From: Halobacteriovorax marinus
Lineage (GTDB): Bacteria > Bdellovibrionota > Bacteriovoracia > Bacteriovoracales > Bacteriovoracaceae
Direction: 5' to 3'
Assembly (NCBI GenBank): GCA_002163155.1
Contig: MAAO01000015.1
Span: 62,001-126,000, forward strand
Length of the DNA stretch: 64,000 nucleotides
Part shown: positions 51,401 to 59,147 of the stretch, piece after piece
How positions within the stretch are numbered: the stretch's first letter is position 1
How the letters are laid out: each line of letters opens with the position of its first letter
Program-made: the position numbers and the translations under genes
The notes under the pieces: generated by a model
Databases searched by the model: none
What the model was told of the DNA's origin: nothing
The model's input: only the letters and a program-made list of their open reading frames with translations

Positions 51401-51479
51401 GTGTCAGCGCTACGTTAAAGAATTTAAAGAACTTTCACCCAGTCAACAAGCTCCAACTTGTCATATGAAAGTCAATTAA
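45429..51479 (+). CDS. Very large secreted repeat protein (2016 aa), ATT start proposed
   Basis: The frame is open from 45384 (after TAA at 45381). No ATG, GTG or TTG occurs before TTG at 45474, yet the codons at 45429-45474 spell a full signal peptide (KLQFVKSIFLFIFILSGMSSFA). An ATT at 45429 is placed five bases after GGAG, so ATT initiation is proposed. After the signal the protein is beta-strand rich with Asp/Ser/Gly-rich segments; three ~207-214-residue repeats lie at about 670-1290, then a 'NTYGLLLSGDSELEYQTNGDGVLKFFG' region near 1690-1720 and a helical C-terminus (1820-2016, 'KEFKELSPSQQAPTC'). No beta-barrel end or LPXTG is seen. Possibly a surface or periplasmic structural protein; family not recognised. 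Confidence 0.85.
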   Translation: MKLQFVKSIFLFIFILSGMSSFAQNFNQSIFIDKPIVLPPVDISDLVTKNETTTTIEIPLVDGNGNPVTIILEEAEDGTTTITVPGEGSVGIVQNGDTTTISIPGKGDINIINNGDDGGFDFEISPEGINGADNITCKIKGQSKSTCAIEPFVTVVGNKVLRADKLEVAYSEGENLKILEGTATNLTLADDENVTEFGGSETEFGDSVVGLKMNSSSSDSNSLFPIPTPQEFKDSDRLEFSIDTDRMVHRIPDPNNPGKKLTQFEVKDSKGIQAHLVIEEDQTLASVSTESGLTYDSDPANENAGVTVDTNSPIHAQFALDSSEETPQASLSIVMNENNAKGEQSQIEVIDKDSSDGSTTFSAKGRTGINIHQMFKPERNGEVQKFDTNHPASIELFSEELQVTEMDAKGNLKSQTKVEGFIATGKTDPENGSTKLRIHTDKVTDKRYKDGKLKSETEVSGNVALLLRDTPERRDAKFQADYAYYSNGDVSAEASNGIFFSEDRFKDSTNAPTVNGKKLRSEFNASGSEVTFTDSNNGNSANMTGGFSLNQKSYFNGDKDYSFAGSGGQFSSDDHVVDINSPVAINVRETKATKTQEVVFHAQDISGTDKKSNDQFTLKNSLTYFSKDSSAGKGKEILSINSQTDKLTYKSGDGNRLVSIKNLNLAGTKNEKIQYGRVSFSEGLFLSDIKDSSKSKKDPTEEDFKKKVKLLNTEVIFHIDESNPDHKITSGVLTSEHMSASNLDYSVDLEVLNDGGAPEKFKIIYYQDGPVKTYKIFNENGKRVKLSALDKDGNTYEVLTQSITYFEDPNFKQFMGKEISGSVKTVDGNDNKVQSFRLGEVAGIESIDGSFRQLHITEGEVSEQNISKGSEMQASFSNLNYIQQDKVQMGSVHFKEVKYLSDANPDSGKYGQQIRLINSDIVFAIDETDPNKVVRNGSLSAESLKFNDPEYSVDVKIQDGEAGKDRFKLVFFEEGETKYYKVFQEEDNGKLVEISASDLESNYSVLFKSIEYFQTDEYKLFLAKEVSGRIETIDGDSKVVQQFDLGDIQAFESSDGKQQSVSVTGGSVSQTDQTEGTYAQVNFSNFAYNKNDKLQAGSVHFEKVQYLSDISPKSGNAGKKLIILNSDIVFNSDESDSNNVIRNGLVVTENIQYADPEYSVDVKIKDGKAGEDRFKLMFYEEGNTKLYKILSENEDGKLVEISAKDKDDKQYTALFESIEYFQSDDYKQFLGKKVSGKLEQVDGKDKIVQQFSLDSIAAYEGKDFQGANISNLSLSQIDKNGTINANIADIEFQSQSNIKTGSYVDIQQLKAFDGKIDYQQIKNGSLKADAKFTFGSVMAQKLTQRDGKEITVFNAKDLSVVAISYDNDAKVSGGVGSVSYFDDERIQTVDIKDIQDLTYEDIKSGALAVVNGDRITRVVDRDENGKIKSSYLLIDNTVLNYSDKENEIEANIKVGVLEVLQDKLNDQNIILKADVEGVISTTKSVGGQLSFALKGEKLVYDSTSSTSEDGSRISNSFEIRALEGGRLDNLKLEAGPSFLKDFISIKAKGSKSGGKSLRFSFQQDKKQGTYYLRAEFKEGDMVKIKLYPFTLESKKEGKDAVAEILITPKGQNYMNHLEIISSVANMHEVTDWLSIGDESIGLRGAITKNTAIEVFYSKEDLWGVQRFSGFPDNSTTRKANSYGIGLVRKQESGAENTYGLLLSGDSELEYQTNGDGVLKFFGRDMDKDGSIPTTMNVYFKRKTAYGDTHLFNLGYSASRHFIDEEMINKDARFFQGGRGLGGGSLTYAFTTNPTENSKLTFSVGAYNNFSEPAAKICFQGKFDLNNLGRHAKKSGAVIRKLNEKLKREDEIRKENLSRVRLSIVRDQIEYLNSTYPGVVVAFKIQDKLNEIFLDPLSIPNDSNEIINHPKDLKRVFGLTEKEIKDYNYMLDHLSDARLKETFDEFEMTVDLADGNSSTSKKVGKVLDYHFKQVEQAKKTYHFTEVSDVMTKCQRYVKEFKELSPSQQAPTCHMKVN
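47439..49320 (+). repeat. Three long in-frame repeats inside the 2016-aa gene
   Basis: Units start near 47439, 48081 and 48702. Shared lines are 'GSVHF.[EK].[VQ]YLSD', 'N[ST]DIVF..[DE]E[ST]D', 'DPEYSVDVKI.DG.AG.[DE]RFKL.F[FY][ED]EG.TK.YK', 'KLVEIS', 'S[IY][ET]YF[EQ]' and '[KQ]QF.LG/LD'. Units 2 and 3 are close to 60% alike by eye; unit 1 is more diverged, giving a recent duplication of one domain. Confidence 0.8.
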
Positions 51480-51482
51480 GAA

Positions 51483-51959
51483 TCAATCAACGAGTTTCTT
51501 AGCTTCCTCTAACCACTTTCTATTATTAGCGAGGCAACAGCTCCCTTGCGGATTGCTCTTCTCACAGAAGCAACCAGGATCTTTCATTTTAGCCTTTATG
51601 TCTTCTATTACGGTTGACTCTCCTGTTGCTCTGAGCTCATCAAGAACACTCTGCCTGGTGTGATTAAAGCAGTAACAAACAGGCACATCAAGTGAGGAAT
51701 CCTTAGCTGTGGCCTTAACTTTTAAATCACCTATTTTAAAGAAGTGATTAGCGTCATTTGAAAAATAAGAGACTTCACAACTTCCTTCTCTGCACCAGTG
51801 ATAAGTGTTATTCGATCTAATGAGACTTAGAAGATTTTCCTCTAAGAGATTTGTGAGGGTCACCATTTGAACTTTCGCCCCCCTATTGCTGCACATAGGA
51901 CATATTGTACTCTGTTCAACACTTTTTTCATTTTTAGAATTTGTTTCACAGCACTTCAT
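51483..51959 (-). CDS. CopZ-like Zn/2Fe-2S protein
   Basis: 158 residues: N-terminal 'CETN', then 'CPMCSNRGAKVQMVTLTNLL' and 'YHWCREGSCEVSYF', 'VPVCYCFNHTRQSVLDELRATGES' and 'DPGCFCEKSNPQGSCCLANN'. This matches the N-terminal zinc-plus-[2Fe-2S] module of archaeal and bacterial CopZ-type copper chaperones (without the HMA domain) plus a BFD-like motif. Likely a cytosolic metal or electron partner for copper handling. Gene is minus-strand, single. Confidence 0.85.
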   Translation of the reverse strand: MKCCETNSKNEKSVEQSTICPMCSNRGAKVQMVTLTNLLEENLLSLIRSNNTYHWCREGSCEVSYFSNDANHFFKIGDLKVKATAKDSSLDVPVCYCFNHTRQSVLDELRATGESTVIEDIKAKMKDPGCFCEKSNPQGSCCLANNRKWLEEAKKLVD

Positions 51960-52098
51960 GTAACTTCTCCAAGTTTCACCATATATCCATTATAACCCCA
52001 AATAGGTTTGACCTCTAAGCATTTACAATTAATAAGAGACTTGATGCCTATAAATGTAACTTGTATAATACAATTACTAACAAAATAAGGTCGTATCT

Positions 52099-52470
52099 AT
52101 GAATAAATTAAACTTATTAGTATTCATTCTTCTAGGAAACCTTCTCTTTTCCTGTGCAACAACTAGAAGTGGGATAGATCTTATTGATAACTCTGAAGTT
52201 AAGCCAACAGTCTATGAGATAGGACGAAGTTGTTTGGATGAAGAAGTTCAGGAGAGCGAAGTACCACTAGACGGTACTATATACTTCAGAGTAATGACCT
52301 GGAACAGTGGCACCATTACCTTAGATAAATTTGAGTATAAAACAAATAGAGAACCATCTAACTTCTTCATCGATTGCATTGAAAAAGAACTTGAATCAAT
52401 AAGAGTGAAAAGAATTGTAAAGACAAAGGAAATAATTATAAATATAAAAGTAGGAACTGCACTTCGCTAG
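52099..52470 (+). CDS. Lipoprotein with TonB/AgmX-like C-terminal segment
   Basis: 123 residues; lipobox 'LLFSC' (Cys19). The body has 'GTIYFRVMTWNSGTITLDKFEYKTNREPSNFFIDCIEKELESIRV', which follows the 'V.....G....V......V......F..C[IV]...L...' run of TonB-like/AgmX/PglI C-terminal domains found in lipoproteins of related bacteria. Its role could be envelope linkage; binding partner unknown. Confidence 0.65.
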   Translation: MNKLNLLVFILLGNLLFSCATTRSGIDLIDNSEVKPTVYEIGRSCLDEEVQESEVPLDGTIYFRVMTWNSGTITLDKFEYKTNREPSNFFIDCIEKELESIRVKRIVKTKEIIINIKVGTALR

Positions 52471-52477
52471 AAAGGTT

Positions 52478-52852
52478 CTACTTACTAGCTTTAAAATCAA
52501 GTGAAATTGAATTCACACAATGTCGAGTGTTCTTAGCCGTCAGCCCCTCTCCTCTAAAGACATGCCCGAGATGACCACCACATTTTTCACAAACAATCTC
52601 AACTCTCATTCCATCAGCGTCAGGTACTTCTTTAACTTTTCCAAAAATTTCATCATCAAAGCTTGGCCAGCCACAACCTGACGAAAACTTATCATTAGAA
52701 AGGTATAATTCCTCTCCACATTGCTTACAAGTGTAAGTCCCGGCCTCACTGTGCTCATTAAAAATACCTGTATAAGGAGCTTCTGTTCCCTTATTTAGAA
52801 TGACGGCCTTTTCTTGTTCAGTTAATTCTTTATATGACATAGTTTTTTCCAT
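52478..52852 (-). CDS. msrB: Peptide methionine-(R)-S-oxide reductase
   Basis: 124 residues. '[26 protein letters not shown]', '[12 protein letters not shown]' zinc cysteines (two CxxC), and active site '[11 protein letters not shown]'. MsrB reduces methionine-R-sulfoxide in proteins. Start ATG at 52852 has a weak ribosome site; the ATG four codons later is also possible. Stop lies just beyond the convergent lipoprotein gene. Confidence 0.95.
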   Translation of the reverse strand: MEKTMSYKELTEQEKAVILNKGTEAPYTGIFNEHSEAGTYTCKQCGEELYLSNDKFSSGCGWPSFDDEIFGKVKEVPDADGMRVEIVCEKCGGHLGHVFRGEGLTAKNTRHCVNSISLDFKASK

Positions 52853-52909
52853 TGAGCTCTAACTCGTTTTTGAATAGACTTATTAAATAATATTTACCAA
52901 GGAAATACA

Positions 52910-53530
52910 ATGTACAAACTGCATGGATATCAAACTCAAAATAATAAGAAAGTACTCTACGTCGTTGAAGAGCTAGGTCTTCCGTATGAATTTAACTTTG
53001 TGAATCTCTTCAAAGGAGAACATAAAACTGAAGCTTTCCTAAAGATGAATCCTCTAGGAAAAGTTCCTGTACTTGAGCACGATGACAAATATCTCTTTGA
53101 ATCAGGGGCCATCTGTAGATATTTGGCCAATCAAGAATCCAACTCTCTCTTCCCTGAAGATAAGTTCCAAAGAGCACTAGTAGATCAATGGATGGAGTTC
53201 TTTACCAATCATCTAGGTTTTTGGCTAAACACTCTCTTTTATCAAAAAGTCATAAAGAAAATGGCAAATTTAGGTGAGCCAAATAGTGAAAAGTGCGCAG
53301 AGGCGAATAAATTTCTTCAGCCTCAACTAAAGGTCCTAGATGGCGACTTGGAAAAAGGTAAATACATTGTTGGCAATGAACTCACTATTGCTGATCTCGT
53401 GGCCTTCGCCTACATTGAACAAATGGATGCTCTAGAGATGAGCTTATCTGATTATCCTAATGTCTTAAAATGGAAAGAGGAAATTTCTCAGAGAGATTCT
53501 ATCAAGAAAGCGAACGCTCACTTTAATTAG
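52910..53530 (+). CDS. Glutathione S-transferase family protein
   Basis: 206 residues: thioredoxin-like N-domain 'YQTQNNKKVLYVVEELGLPYEF', 'FLKMNPLGKVPVLEHDDKYLFESGAICRYLA' (GSH-binding cis-Pro loop and 'ESGAI'), then an all-helical C-domain 'LVDQWMEFFTNHLGF', 'VGNELTIADLVAFAYIEQMDAL'. Typical bacterial GST of detoxification type. Ribosome site AAGGAAA. Confidence 0.92.
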   Translation: MYKLHGYQTQNNKKVLYVVEELGLPYEFNFVNLFKGEHKTEAFLKMNPLGKVPVLEHDDKYLFESGAICRYLANQESNSLFPEDKFQRALVDQWMEFFTNHLGFWLNTLFYQKVIKKMANLGEPNSEKCAEANKFLQPQLKVLDGDLEKGKYIVGNELTIADLVAFAYIEQMDALEMSLSDYPNVLKWKEEISQRDSIKKANAHFN

Positions 53531-53537
53531 TTTTATA

Positions 53538-53567
53538 TTGGTTCCATTTTTTAGGAAATGGAACCAA
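53538..53567. terminator. Inverted-repeat terminator between convergent genes
   Basis: TTGGTTCCATTT, TTAGG loop, AAATGGAACCAA: perfect 12-bp stem. Short U-tract only on the plus side (TCTTTTA), so bidirectional role is moderate. Confidence 0.65.
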
Positions 53568-53572
53568 GTCTT

Positions 53573-53836
53573 TTATGAATTAAGTTTGTCTTTCATTTTT
53601 TCTTTTGCTTTTTCAACAGCAGAAAAGTCTAAACCTAATTCTTCAACAGCTTCTTTAATAAGGTTTGGGCTGGTCATAATCAGACCCATAATTTTTTGAA
53701 GCTTTTCAGCTGGTATACCAAGTTTTTGAACAACTCCCATGGCCATCATTGGATTGCTCGTAAGTGTTTCAAAAAGTTCCTTGATTTTCTCTTCGCTTAC
53801 ATTTAGTTCTTTTAAGATTTGAATAATTGGATTCAT
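53573..53836 (-). CDS. Small helical protein (DUF2999-like)
   Basis: 87 residues, all helical: 'QILKELNVSEEKIKELFETLTSNPMMAMGVVQKLGIPAEKLQKIMGLIMTSPNLIKEAVEELGLDFSAVEKAKE'. The pattern MNPI..-..L....NPM.AM...-.LGIP..KLQ resembles DUF2999, known mainly from Vibrio and Shewanella, of unknown role. Recognition is from pattern memory, not search. Confidence 0.6.
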   Translation of the reverse strand: MNPIIQILKELNVSEEKIKELFETLTSNPMMAMGVVQKLGIPAEKLQKIMGLIMTSPNLIKEAVEELGLDFSAVEKAKEKMKDKLNS

Positions 53837-53952
53837 TGTCGACCTCTTTTATCAATTTAATCGTTTGTTACTTAAAGATAAATTACCACTTTCTCCCAAT
53901 AAATCTACATTCTGATGACACTTTTAACAATCTTTTACTTTATATTAGAAAA

Positions 53953-54597
53953 ATGAGAAAACTAAAAATCTATCTAACCGTTTTTACTGGACTAATAGTC
54001 CTATCTTTTAATACTTCTGCTGGGCAATGGAAACAAATAGCGGAGGAAGATAATATTACAGTCTTTAGCAAAGAAGCTAAGAATGCCATCATCCCCTTTA
54101 AAGCGACTGCGATTATTAATTCAAATTTACAAGATGTTTTAGCGGCGCTTAAAGATACTGAATCAAAAAATCTCTGGTCTCCGAAATTAAAATTTGTAAA
54201 AATCCACAAGGTTGTTAATGAAGGAGAATATCTCTTTTCTGAATTCTATAAAACACCATGGCCTGCCACAGATAGAGAGTTTCTCTTAAAAGGAAGAATT
54301 GAAAGAGTTTCCAACTCACAGTACCGAATAAGTGCAGCATCTATTGAAAATATTAAACTAGCAAATGATGATTATATTCAAGCACAAGTCGACTATCTAA
54401 ATATTACCATTGACGAAGTCTCTCCTACTCAGACAGAGATTCAATTTGAATTTCTTGGTGATATGAAAGGTTGGATGCCAATTTGGTTAACAAATTTAAT
54501 TCAAAAGAAATGGCCTCTAAGATTTATTCAGGGACTAAGAAAACACCTTACTAAAGGAAAGCTCAAAGACACTCAAAACCTAATCACTATAAAATAA
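53953..54597 (+). CDS. START-domain lipid-transfer protein, periplasmic
   Basis: 214 residues from the ATG that begins the signal peptide ('KIYLTVFTGLIVLSFNTSAG'); an upstream frame has no supporting features. 'WKQIAEEDNITVFSKEAKNAIIPFKATAIINSNLQDVLAALKD', 'FSEFYKTPWPATDREFLLKGRIE' and a C-terminal 'MPIWLTNLIQKKWPLRFIQGLRKHLTK' helix follow the START (StAR) fold that carries one lipid. Periplasmic location follows from the signal. Role in lipid trafficking inferred. Confidence 0.8.
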   Translation: MRKLKIYLTVFTGLIVLSFNTSAGQWKQIAEEDNITVFSKEAKNAIIPFKATAIINSNLQDVLAALKDTESKNLWSPKLKFVKIHKVVNEGEYLFSEFYKTPWPATDREFLLKGRIERVSNSQYRISAASIENIKLANDDYIQAQVDYLNITIDEVSPTQTEIQFEFLGDMKGWMPIWLTNLIQKKWPLRFIQGLRKHLTKGKLKDTQNLITIK

Positions 54598-54641
54598 GAC
54601 ATTGATTGATTATCTTCAATAATGTTACTACAATTCAATTA

Positions 54642-54746
54642 ATGAAAAAGCCAATAAACAAACCACGTGTAATATTCAAACTAGTACTGCTCATTATAGT
54701 GCTCGCCTTCTGGTATATCCTCTACAACGAGATGTTGGCACGCTAA
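54642..54746 (+). CDS. 34-residue single-span membrane peptide
   Basis: ATG...TAA frame of 34 codons: MKKPINKPRV then FKLVLLIIVLAFWYILY then NEMLAR. A positively charged start and one hydrophobic segment give a clear membrane topology. No strong ribosome site is seen, so expression is uncertain. A TGCTC-TTAATT-GAGCA hairpin lies directly after it and overlaps the next start. Confidence 0.4.
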   Translation: MKKPINKPRVIFKLVLLIIVLAFWYILYNEMLAR

Positions 54747-54762
54747 TTGCTCTTAATTGAGC

Positions 54763-56391
54763 ATGGACACTAAAAACAACACTAAATACATTCTTTTTGT
54801 AGCATTTCTTATGCAACTGTCTACTTTTTGTACATTTGCAGAGGAAATTAATGACGAGCACACTCTCAAGTATCACGAGAGCTGTGAGTACAATAAGACT
54901 CTAGTTGAAAAATTCTATTATAAGAATAGCCGCTACGATATTGATTGCCACAGAAACTACCATCACTACAATGCTAGTGCCTATAAAAAATACTATAATG
55001 ATAAGGCTTCTAAAGTAAGGATCTCTAACTTCAATGTATGGCATCCTGGAAAGAGTAACACTAGATTTAAAGACTATAAGTTAGTGGCCTCAATCATTAA
55101 TCGTTTTGATATTACAGCTGCACTGGAATTATTAGCTCCAGTTGGAGAAGAGAATACTATCAATAAGAGAATTGTATCCATGGCGACTCCTCTCTCTAAA
55201 GAAGTTAAAGCGCTGCGATTAGAATCACTATTAACTCAAGACATAGAAGAGAAAATTCTTATTTCCAAGAAGATTTCTGAACTCAATAAGAAATTGAAAC
55301 AACTTTCAAAAGCCTATAAGAAACCAGGTTATATGAAGCTCTTTGAAGAGCTTAAAAAACTCGATGCCTCTTGGTCCTTAATACTTACCGCAAAGGGAGA
55401 GGCCGCGAAGAAGAGTGATGTACAAGAACTAACTGGTTTCTACTACCGAGCGCGTGTTGTTAAACCGATGGGTAATCCCTACTGTAAAGAATTTGTCACT
55501 AAAGTTGGATCACCTTGGGCCTGTATTCCTCATTTCTCAGAGAGTGATATGGGAAAGAATATGAGAGGGTCTTTTTCTAGAAGACCATTTCTCGCAAGTT
55601 TTGTTGCAGGTAAATTTGATTTTATGATGCTTGCTACTCATGTGGTTTTTAATTCACCTACAAACAAAGAAAAGAGAAAAGAAATTCTTAATAACTCATT
55701 TGGAGTTGATGACATTAAAGATTTTGAAAATAGTAAAGGAATTGATGCGAGAATATACGCTAGATTTGCAGAAGTTAAAATGACAGTAGACTTCATGAAA
55801 ATGCTAGCTACTAGGTATGAAGAAAAAGATGTCATCTATGCGGGAGACTTTAATCTAGAAACGAAGAATCCATTTTGGCCACAAGTTCTAGGCGAGAGTT
55901 CGTATAAAGTTCTTGTTGCTGATAAAACAAGTTTAACAGAGAGAAAATATGTTGATGGCAAGAGAACAAATGGTCTCGCTTCTAACTACGACCATTTTCT
56001 CTTTGATACTAATGAAGTAACTGAATGTGATCAAGACAGTGCTAAAGTTTTTGACTTCATCACTGATCGATATGTAAGGAAAAAGTTTGAACAACAATAT
56101 ATAGTAAGAAGACCTGATCCTATTTCAGGCGTCTTGTATGAAATTGTAGCTAATGCCGAAGAAATGATTGAAGTGAAAGTAAAAGCGCAAAGAGAGTTTC
56201 TTGAAAACGAAACAGAAGTACTACGAAACAAAATTGTTAAGAGGTATTCACCTGCAGAAGTTGAACAAGGTCTCTTTGATTTTAAGAGTAGAATCTTTGG
56301 AACTCAATTAAGTGATTTCACTTATTACCGCGTTTATAAAGAAGTTGTCTCAGATCATGCACCAATTCATATGAACTGTTCAACTAAGTAA
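54763..56391 (+). CDS. Secreted endonuclease/exonuclease/phosphatase-fold protein
   Basis: 542 residues from ATG 54763 (TTG at 54757 also possible). Signal peptide ends near AEE. Catalytic signs of the EEP superfamily are 'RISNFNVWHPG' (N of motif 1), 'AGDFNLETKN' (D-x-N), 'NYDHFLFD' and 'VSDHAPIHMNC' (final D-H). A long middle insert (~residues 110-240) and a C-terminal helical extension are unusual. May cleave extracellular DNA or act on phosphorylated lipids; the protein is secreted or periplasmic. GDSL-like elements are absent. Confidence 0.82.
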   Translation: MDTKNNTKYILFVAFLMQLSTFCTFAEEINDEHTLKYHESCEYNKTLVEKFYYKNSRYDIDCHRNYHHYNASAYKKYYNDKASKVRISNFNVWHPGKSNTRFKDYKLVASIINRFDITAALELLAPVGEENTINKRIVSMATPLSKEVKALRLESLLTQDIEEKILISKKISELNKKLKQLSKAYKKPGYMKLFEELKKLDASWSLILTAKGEAAKKSDVQELTGFYYRARVVKPMGNPYCKEFVTKVGSPWACIPHFSESDMGKNMRGSFSRRPFLASFVAGKFDFMMLATHVVFNSPTNKEKRKEILNNSFGVDDIKDFENSKGIDARIYARFAEVKMTVDFMKMLATRYEEKDVIYAGDFNLETKNPFWPQVLGESSYKVLVADKTSLTERKYVDGKRTNGLASNYDHFLFDTNEVTECDQDSAKVFDFITDRYVRKKFEQQYIVRRPDPISGVLYEIVANAEEMIEVKVKAQREFLENETEVLRNKIVKRYSPAEVEQGLFDFKSRIFGTQLSDFTYYRVYKEVVSDHAPIHMNCSTK

Positions 56392-56521
56392 GTAGTCATT
56401 CCTCCTCTTTCGAACTAAAACGCTCAAGAAAGGATGGAAAAAGGGTTAAAGTTTCAACAACTTGAACAAAATGATTGTAAATAGTAAATTATATTAGTCT
56501 ATAAAAAGTGAGTATTTTCAG

Positions 56522-57541
56522 ATGATTGGAGCTAAATCCTACACAATTGGTTTTCAAATTGGCCACGTGGCTACTTGTGACTTTTCAAAACTTATTCCCG
56601 TTAAAAATGCAGATATACTAAGGCTGGGTCGCGCCGGAACTGTTGACGAGAGACTCGTAACTTTCCTTGGTAAGAAAATGGGAATCGAAAATAGATACCA
56701 TTGTCCCAAAGATTTAAATTCGCTAGATTTAGCAAGAGATGCTCTAAAAGCTCTTATTGAGGCTGAACCTAGTATTGTGGAAGAAGCGGAATTTCTTATT
56801 CTCGCTGGAATCTCAAATCCAATGCCAACTGTTTGTACTTCTTCACTGCTCGCTGGTGAATTTGGTTTTAAACACACAAGTTGTTGGGATCTTAAATCAG
56901 GATGTAGCACAGGTATCCTTGCCACTATGCAAGCACTTGATTGGCTAAATCTTGGTGCCAAGAAAGGTGTCATTATTTGTACAGAAACACTAACAAAATT
57001 TGCAAACCCAGAAGCACTACAAATGAGTGCGAGTACGGGAGATGGAGCTGTGGCATTTTCTATTCACGCATCAAGTGATTGGGAAGTACTCGGAGCCGTT
57101 CACGGAACCGATGCAGAATATCTCAAGGCCATGTATGTTCCAGGAACTTTTCCAGTTGAGGAAAACTTTAATCCTATGGATTACGTATTTGCCTTTGACG
57201 GTAAGGCAGACACTATCGAAAAGATGGGTTACCACTGGCAAAAATCATTACAAGATCTTTTAGAAACTTCAGGTCTCAAAGGTGAAGAGGTTGATCACTA
57301 TATAGCTCATCAAGTTGATGGGAAGAAGAATTTAGCTTTTGCGAAATCAGCAGGAATTAAAGAAGAGAATGTTGCCCTACACTTTAAAGATTTTGGAAAT
57401 ATGGGCTGCCCTACAGTTTTTAAAAATTACAAGAACTGGACGGAAGAAAAAGGTAAAGAATTTAAATCTGGCGAAACACTTGTGCTCCATGCAGTTGGTG
57501 GCGGGATATCGTGGGCCGGAATTTGTTTAAGAAAGAAATAA
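56522..57541 (+). CDS. Ketoacyl-ACP synthase III homologue 1
   Basis: 339 residues with the KAS III/FabH triad: Cys128 in 'DLKSGCSTGILA', His263 in 'IAHQVDGKKN', Asn293 in 'FGNMGCPTV'. 'HAVGGGISWAGICL' at the end matches the FabH-type closing region. It condenses an acyl-CoA with malonyl-ACP or catalyses Claisen/esterification steps in secondary metabolism. First gene of a tight six-gene set. Confidence 0.9.
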   Translation: MIGAKSYTIGFQIGHVATCDFSKLIPVKNADILRLGRAGTVDERLVTFLGKKMGIENRYHCPKDLNSLDLARDALKALIEAEPSIVEEAEFLILAGISNPMPTVCTSSLLAGEFGFKHTSCWDLKSGCSTGILATMQALDWLNLGAKKGVIICTETLTKFANPEALQMSASTGDGAVAFSIHASSDWEVLGAVHGTDAEYLKAMYVPGTFPVEENFNPMDYVFAFDGKADTIEKMGYHWQKSLQDLLETSGLKGEEVDHYIAHQVDGKKNLAFAKSAGIKEENVALHFKDFGNMGCPTVFKNYKNWTEEKGKEFKSGETLVLHAVGGGISWAGICLRKK

Positions 57542-57550
57542 GAGGATACT

Positions 57551-57802
57551 ATGAGTGAAACAAAGACATTTGATTTTCTAATCAAGATTATTAGTTCAAA
57601 CGAAGATCTTGAGCCTCTTATTCCCATAAGTGATATTGCTCTAGAAACAAGAATTCAAGAAGATTTAGGTTTTGATTCACTGGCCACTATGGCGATTGTT
57701 TACGAAATCCAAGAAACATATGAAGACTTTGATGAAACAGTTATGGCCGCGTGCCAAACAATTTCTCATGTAGTCGATAAAATTAAAGAGCATGAATCAT
57801 AA
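57551..57802 (+). CDS. Acyl carrier protein-like
   Basis: 83 residues; the 4'-phosphopantetheine site is 'DLGFDSLATM' (Ser43), preceded by 'ALETRIQED' and followed by a helix 'VVDKIKEHE'. Ten bases after the KAS III gene. It would carry the acyl chain for the neighbouring enzymes. Confidence 0.9.
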   Translation: MSETKTFDFLIKIISSNEDLEPLIPISDIALETRIQEDLGFDSLATMAIVYEIQETYEDFDETVMAACQTISHVVDKIKEHES

Positions 57803-59147
57803 TTTTACAGAAACATTCTTAAAGGCGAGCTTCTCAATAGATGGAATTTCCATTTCTAAAGAAGACGCCTTAAATCTATCAAGAGAAGTGCGAGAGCTTA
57901 TCTCAAATGAACTCAAGGACCCGAGTATTGTCTATTTACAAGATGATAATCCCCTAAGGTTTTGCCTTACTTTCTTTACACTCTTAGATTTTGGTCACGC
58001 CCCCATTGCCCTAGCTCCAGATTTCAACCAAGTTCAAAAAGATCATTTCTTATTAAATAAGAAGAGAAGTTGGCTTGAGAATGGATCATTTATAAAAATT
58101 GCAATTAATGGAAAATCAGAAATAGAATTTGAAAACTCCTATGCTTGTCTAACTTCGGGAACAACTGGCTCCCCGAAAGTTTGTTGGCTATCAACAGATG
58201 GTGCGCGCTTCAATGCAAGCGCTCATGCAAAATCACTAAAACTTTCAAAAGATCATACACTTTTACAGTCACTACCTCTCTACCATTCATTTGGAATTGC
58301 TTGTTATCTATGGACAGTACTGGAACTTGGCTGTCAGCTGGATTTCAACACTGTTTTTCTAGGTATGAAAGGGCTTACAAAAAGAGTTGATGCAAAAACT
58401 TTAAAGAACGCCGTTCTCTATGCTAGCCCCGCGCAATTAAAATTTATGTTACGTGAAAAAGTAGCTAAGCCCGTAACTGGAGTTGATATCATCAGTTTTG
58501 GTGGCGGGGAAGTTCTAAGCGCTGACGTAATAAAACTAGAAGATAAATTTGAAGATATAAAGTCATTCGTAACTTATGGCCTTACCGAGGCGGGACCTAG
58601 AGTTTCCACAGGACCTATAGATAAAGAAAGAGAGTCTGGTTTCATTGGATGTGCCTTTAAAGAAATTTCTGTCAAAGTTCTTACTGACGCAGATGAATTA
58701 AAGTCATCAGGACTTGGTAAACTATGTATAAAATCCCCTAGTCTCAAACAAAATCAAGATGAAGACGAAACTAGAGATGGTTACTATATCACTAGAGACC
58801 TAGTTCAAATCACTGACGATGAAATCTTCTTTCAATCAAGAGAACATGATCTTATAAAAGTCGGTGGTGTTAGTATCTACGCAAAAGATATTGAAGTTGT
58901 TGCTAGAGAATTCGAAGGACTTAAAGACTGTCTCGTATTCTCAAAAGAACACAAGATGTACGGAGAAATTCCGATTCTCATCGCAGAAGGCGAAGTTGAT
59001 AAAACTGAATTACTAATTTTTCTAAAAGACAAATTAGCAGTCTTACAAATACCAAAGAAAATACACATCGTGTCTGAATTCCCAAGACACAGCTTAGATA
59101 AAATAAATAGAAAGAAATTATTTGAAATTATTGAGGAGTCATCTTGA
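57792..59147 (+). CDS. AMP-dependent acyl-activating ligase
   Basis: 451 residues, shorter than typical acyl-CoA synthetases. P-loop 'LTSGTTGSPKVCW' at 120-132, 'FVTYGLTEAGPRVSTG', hinge 'REHDLIKVGGVSIYAKDIE' and catalytic Lys near 437 in 'HSLDKINRKK'. It makes acyl-adenylates and passes the acyl group to CoA or directly to the ACP. Start overlaps the ACP stop by 11 bases. Confidence 0.92.
   Translation: MNHNFTETFLKASFSIDGISISKEDALNLSREVRELISNELKDPSIVYLQDDNPLRFCLTFFTLLDFGHAPIALAPDFNQVQKDHFLLNKKRSWLENGSFIKIAINGKSEIEFENSYACLTSGTTGSPKVCWLSTDGARFNASAHAKSLKLSKDHTLLQSLPLYHSFGIACYLWTVLELGCQLDFNTVFLGMKGLTKRVDAKTLKNAVLYASPAQLKFMLREKVAKPVTGVDIISFGGGEVLSADVIKLEDKFEDIKSFVTYGLTEAGPRVSTGPIDKERESGFIGCAFKEISVKVLTDADELKSSGLGKLCIKSPSLKQNQDEDETRDGYYITRDLVQITDDEIFFQSREHDLIKVGGVSIYAKDIEVVAREFEGLKDCLVFSKEHKMYGEIPILIAEGEVDKTELLIFLKDKLAVLQIPKKIHIVSEFPRHSLDKINRKKLFEIIEESS

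Noticed and set aside
56554-56973. Minus-strand frame inside the first KAS III gene
   Set aside because: No family match and opposite to a clear KAS III frame with full catalytic triad.
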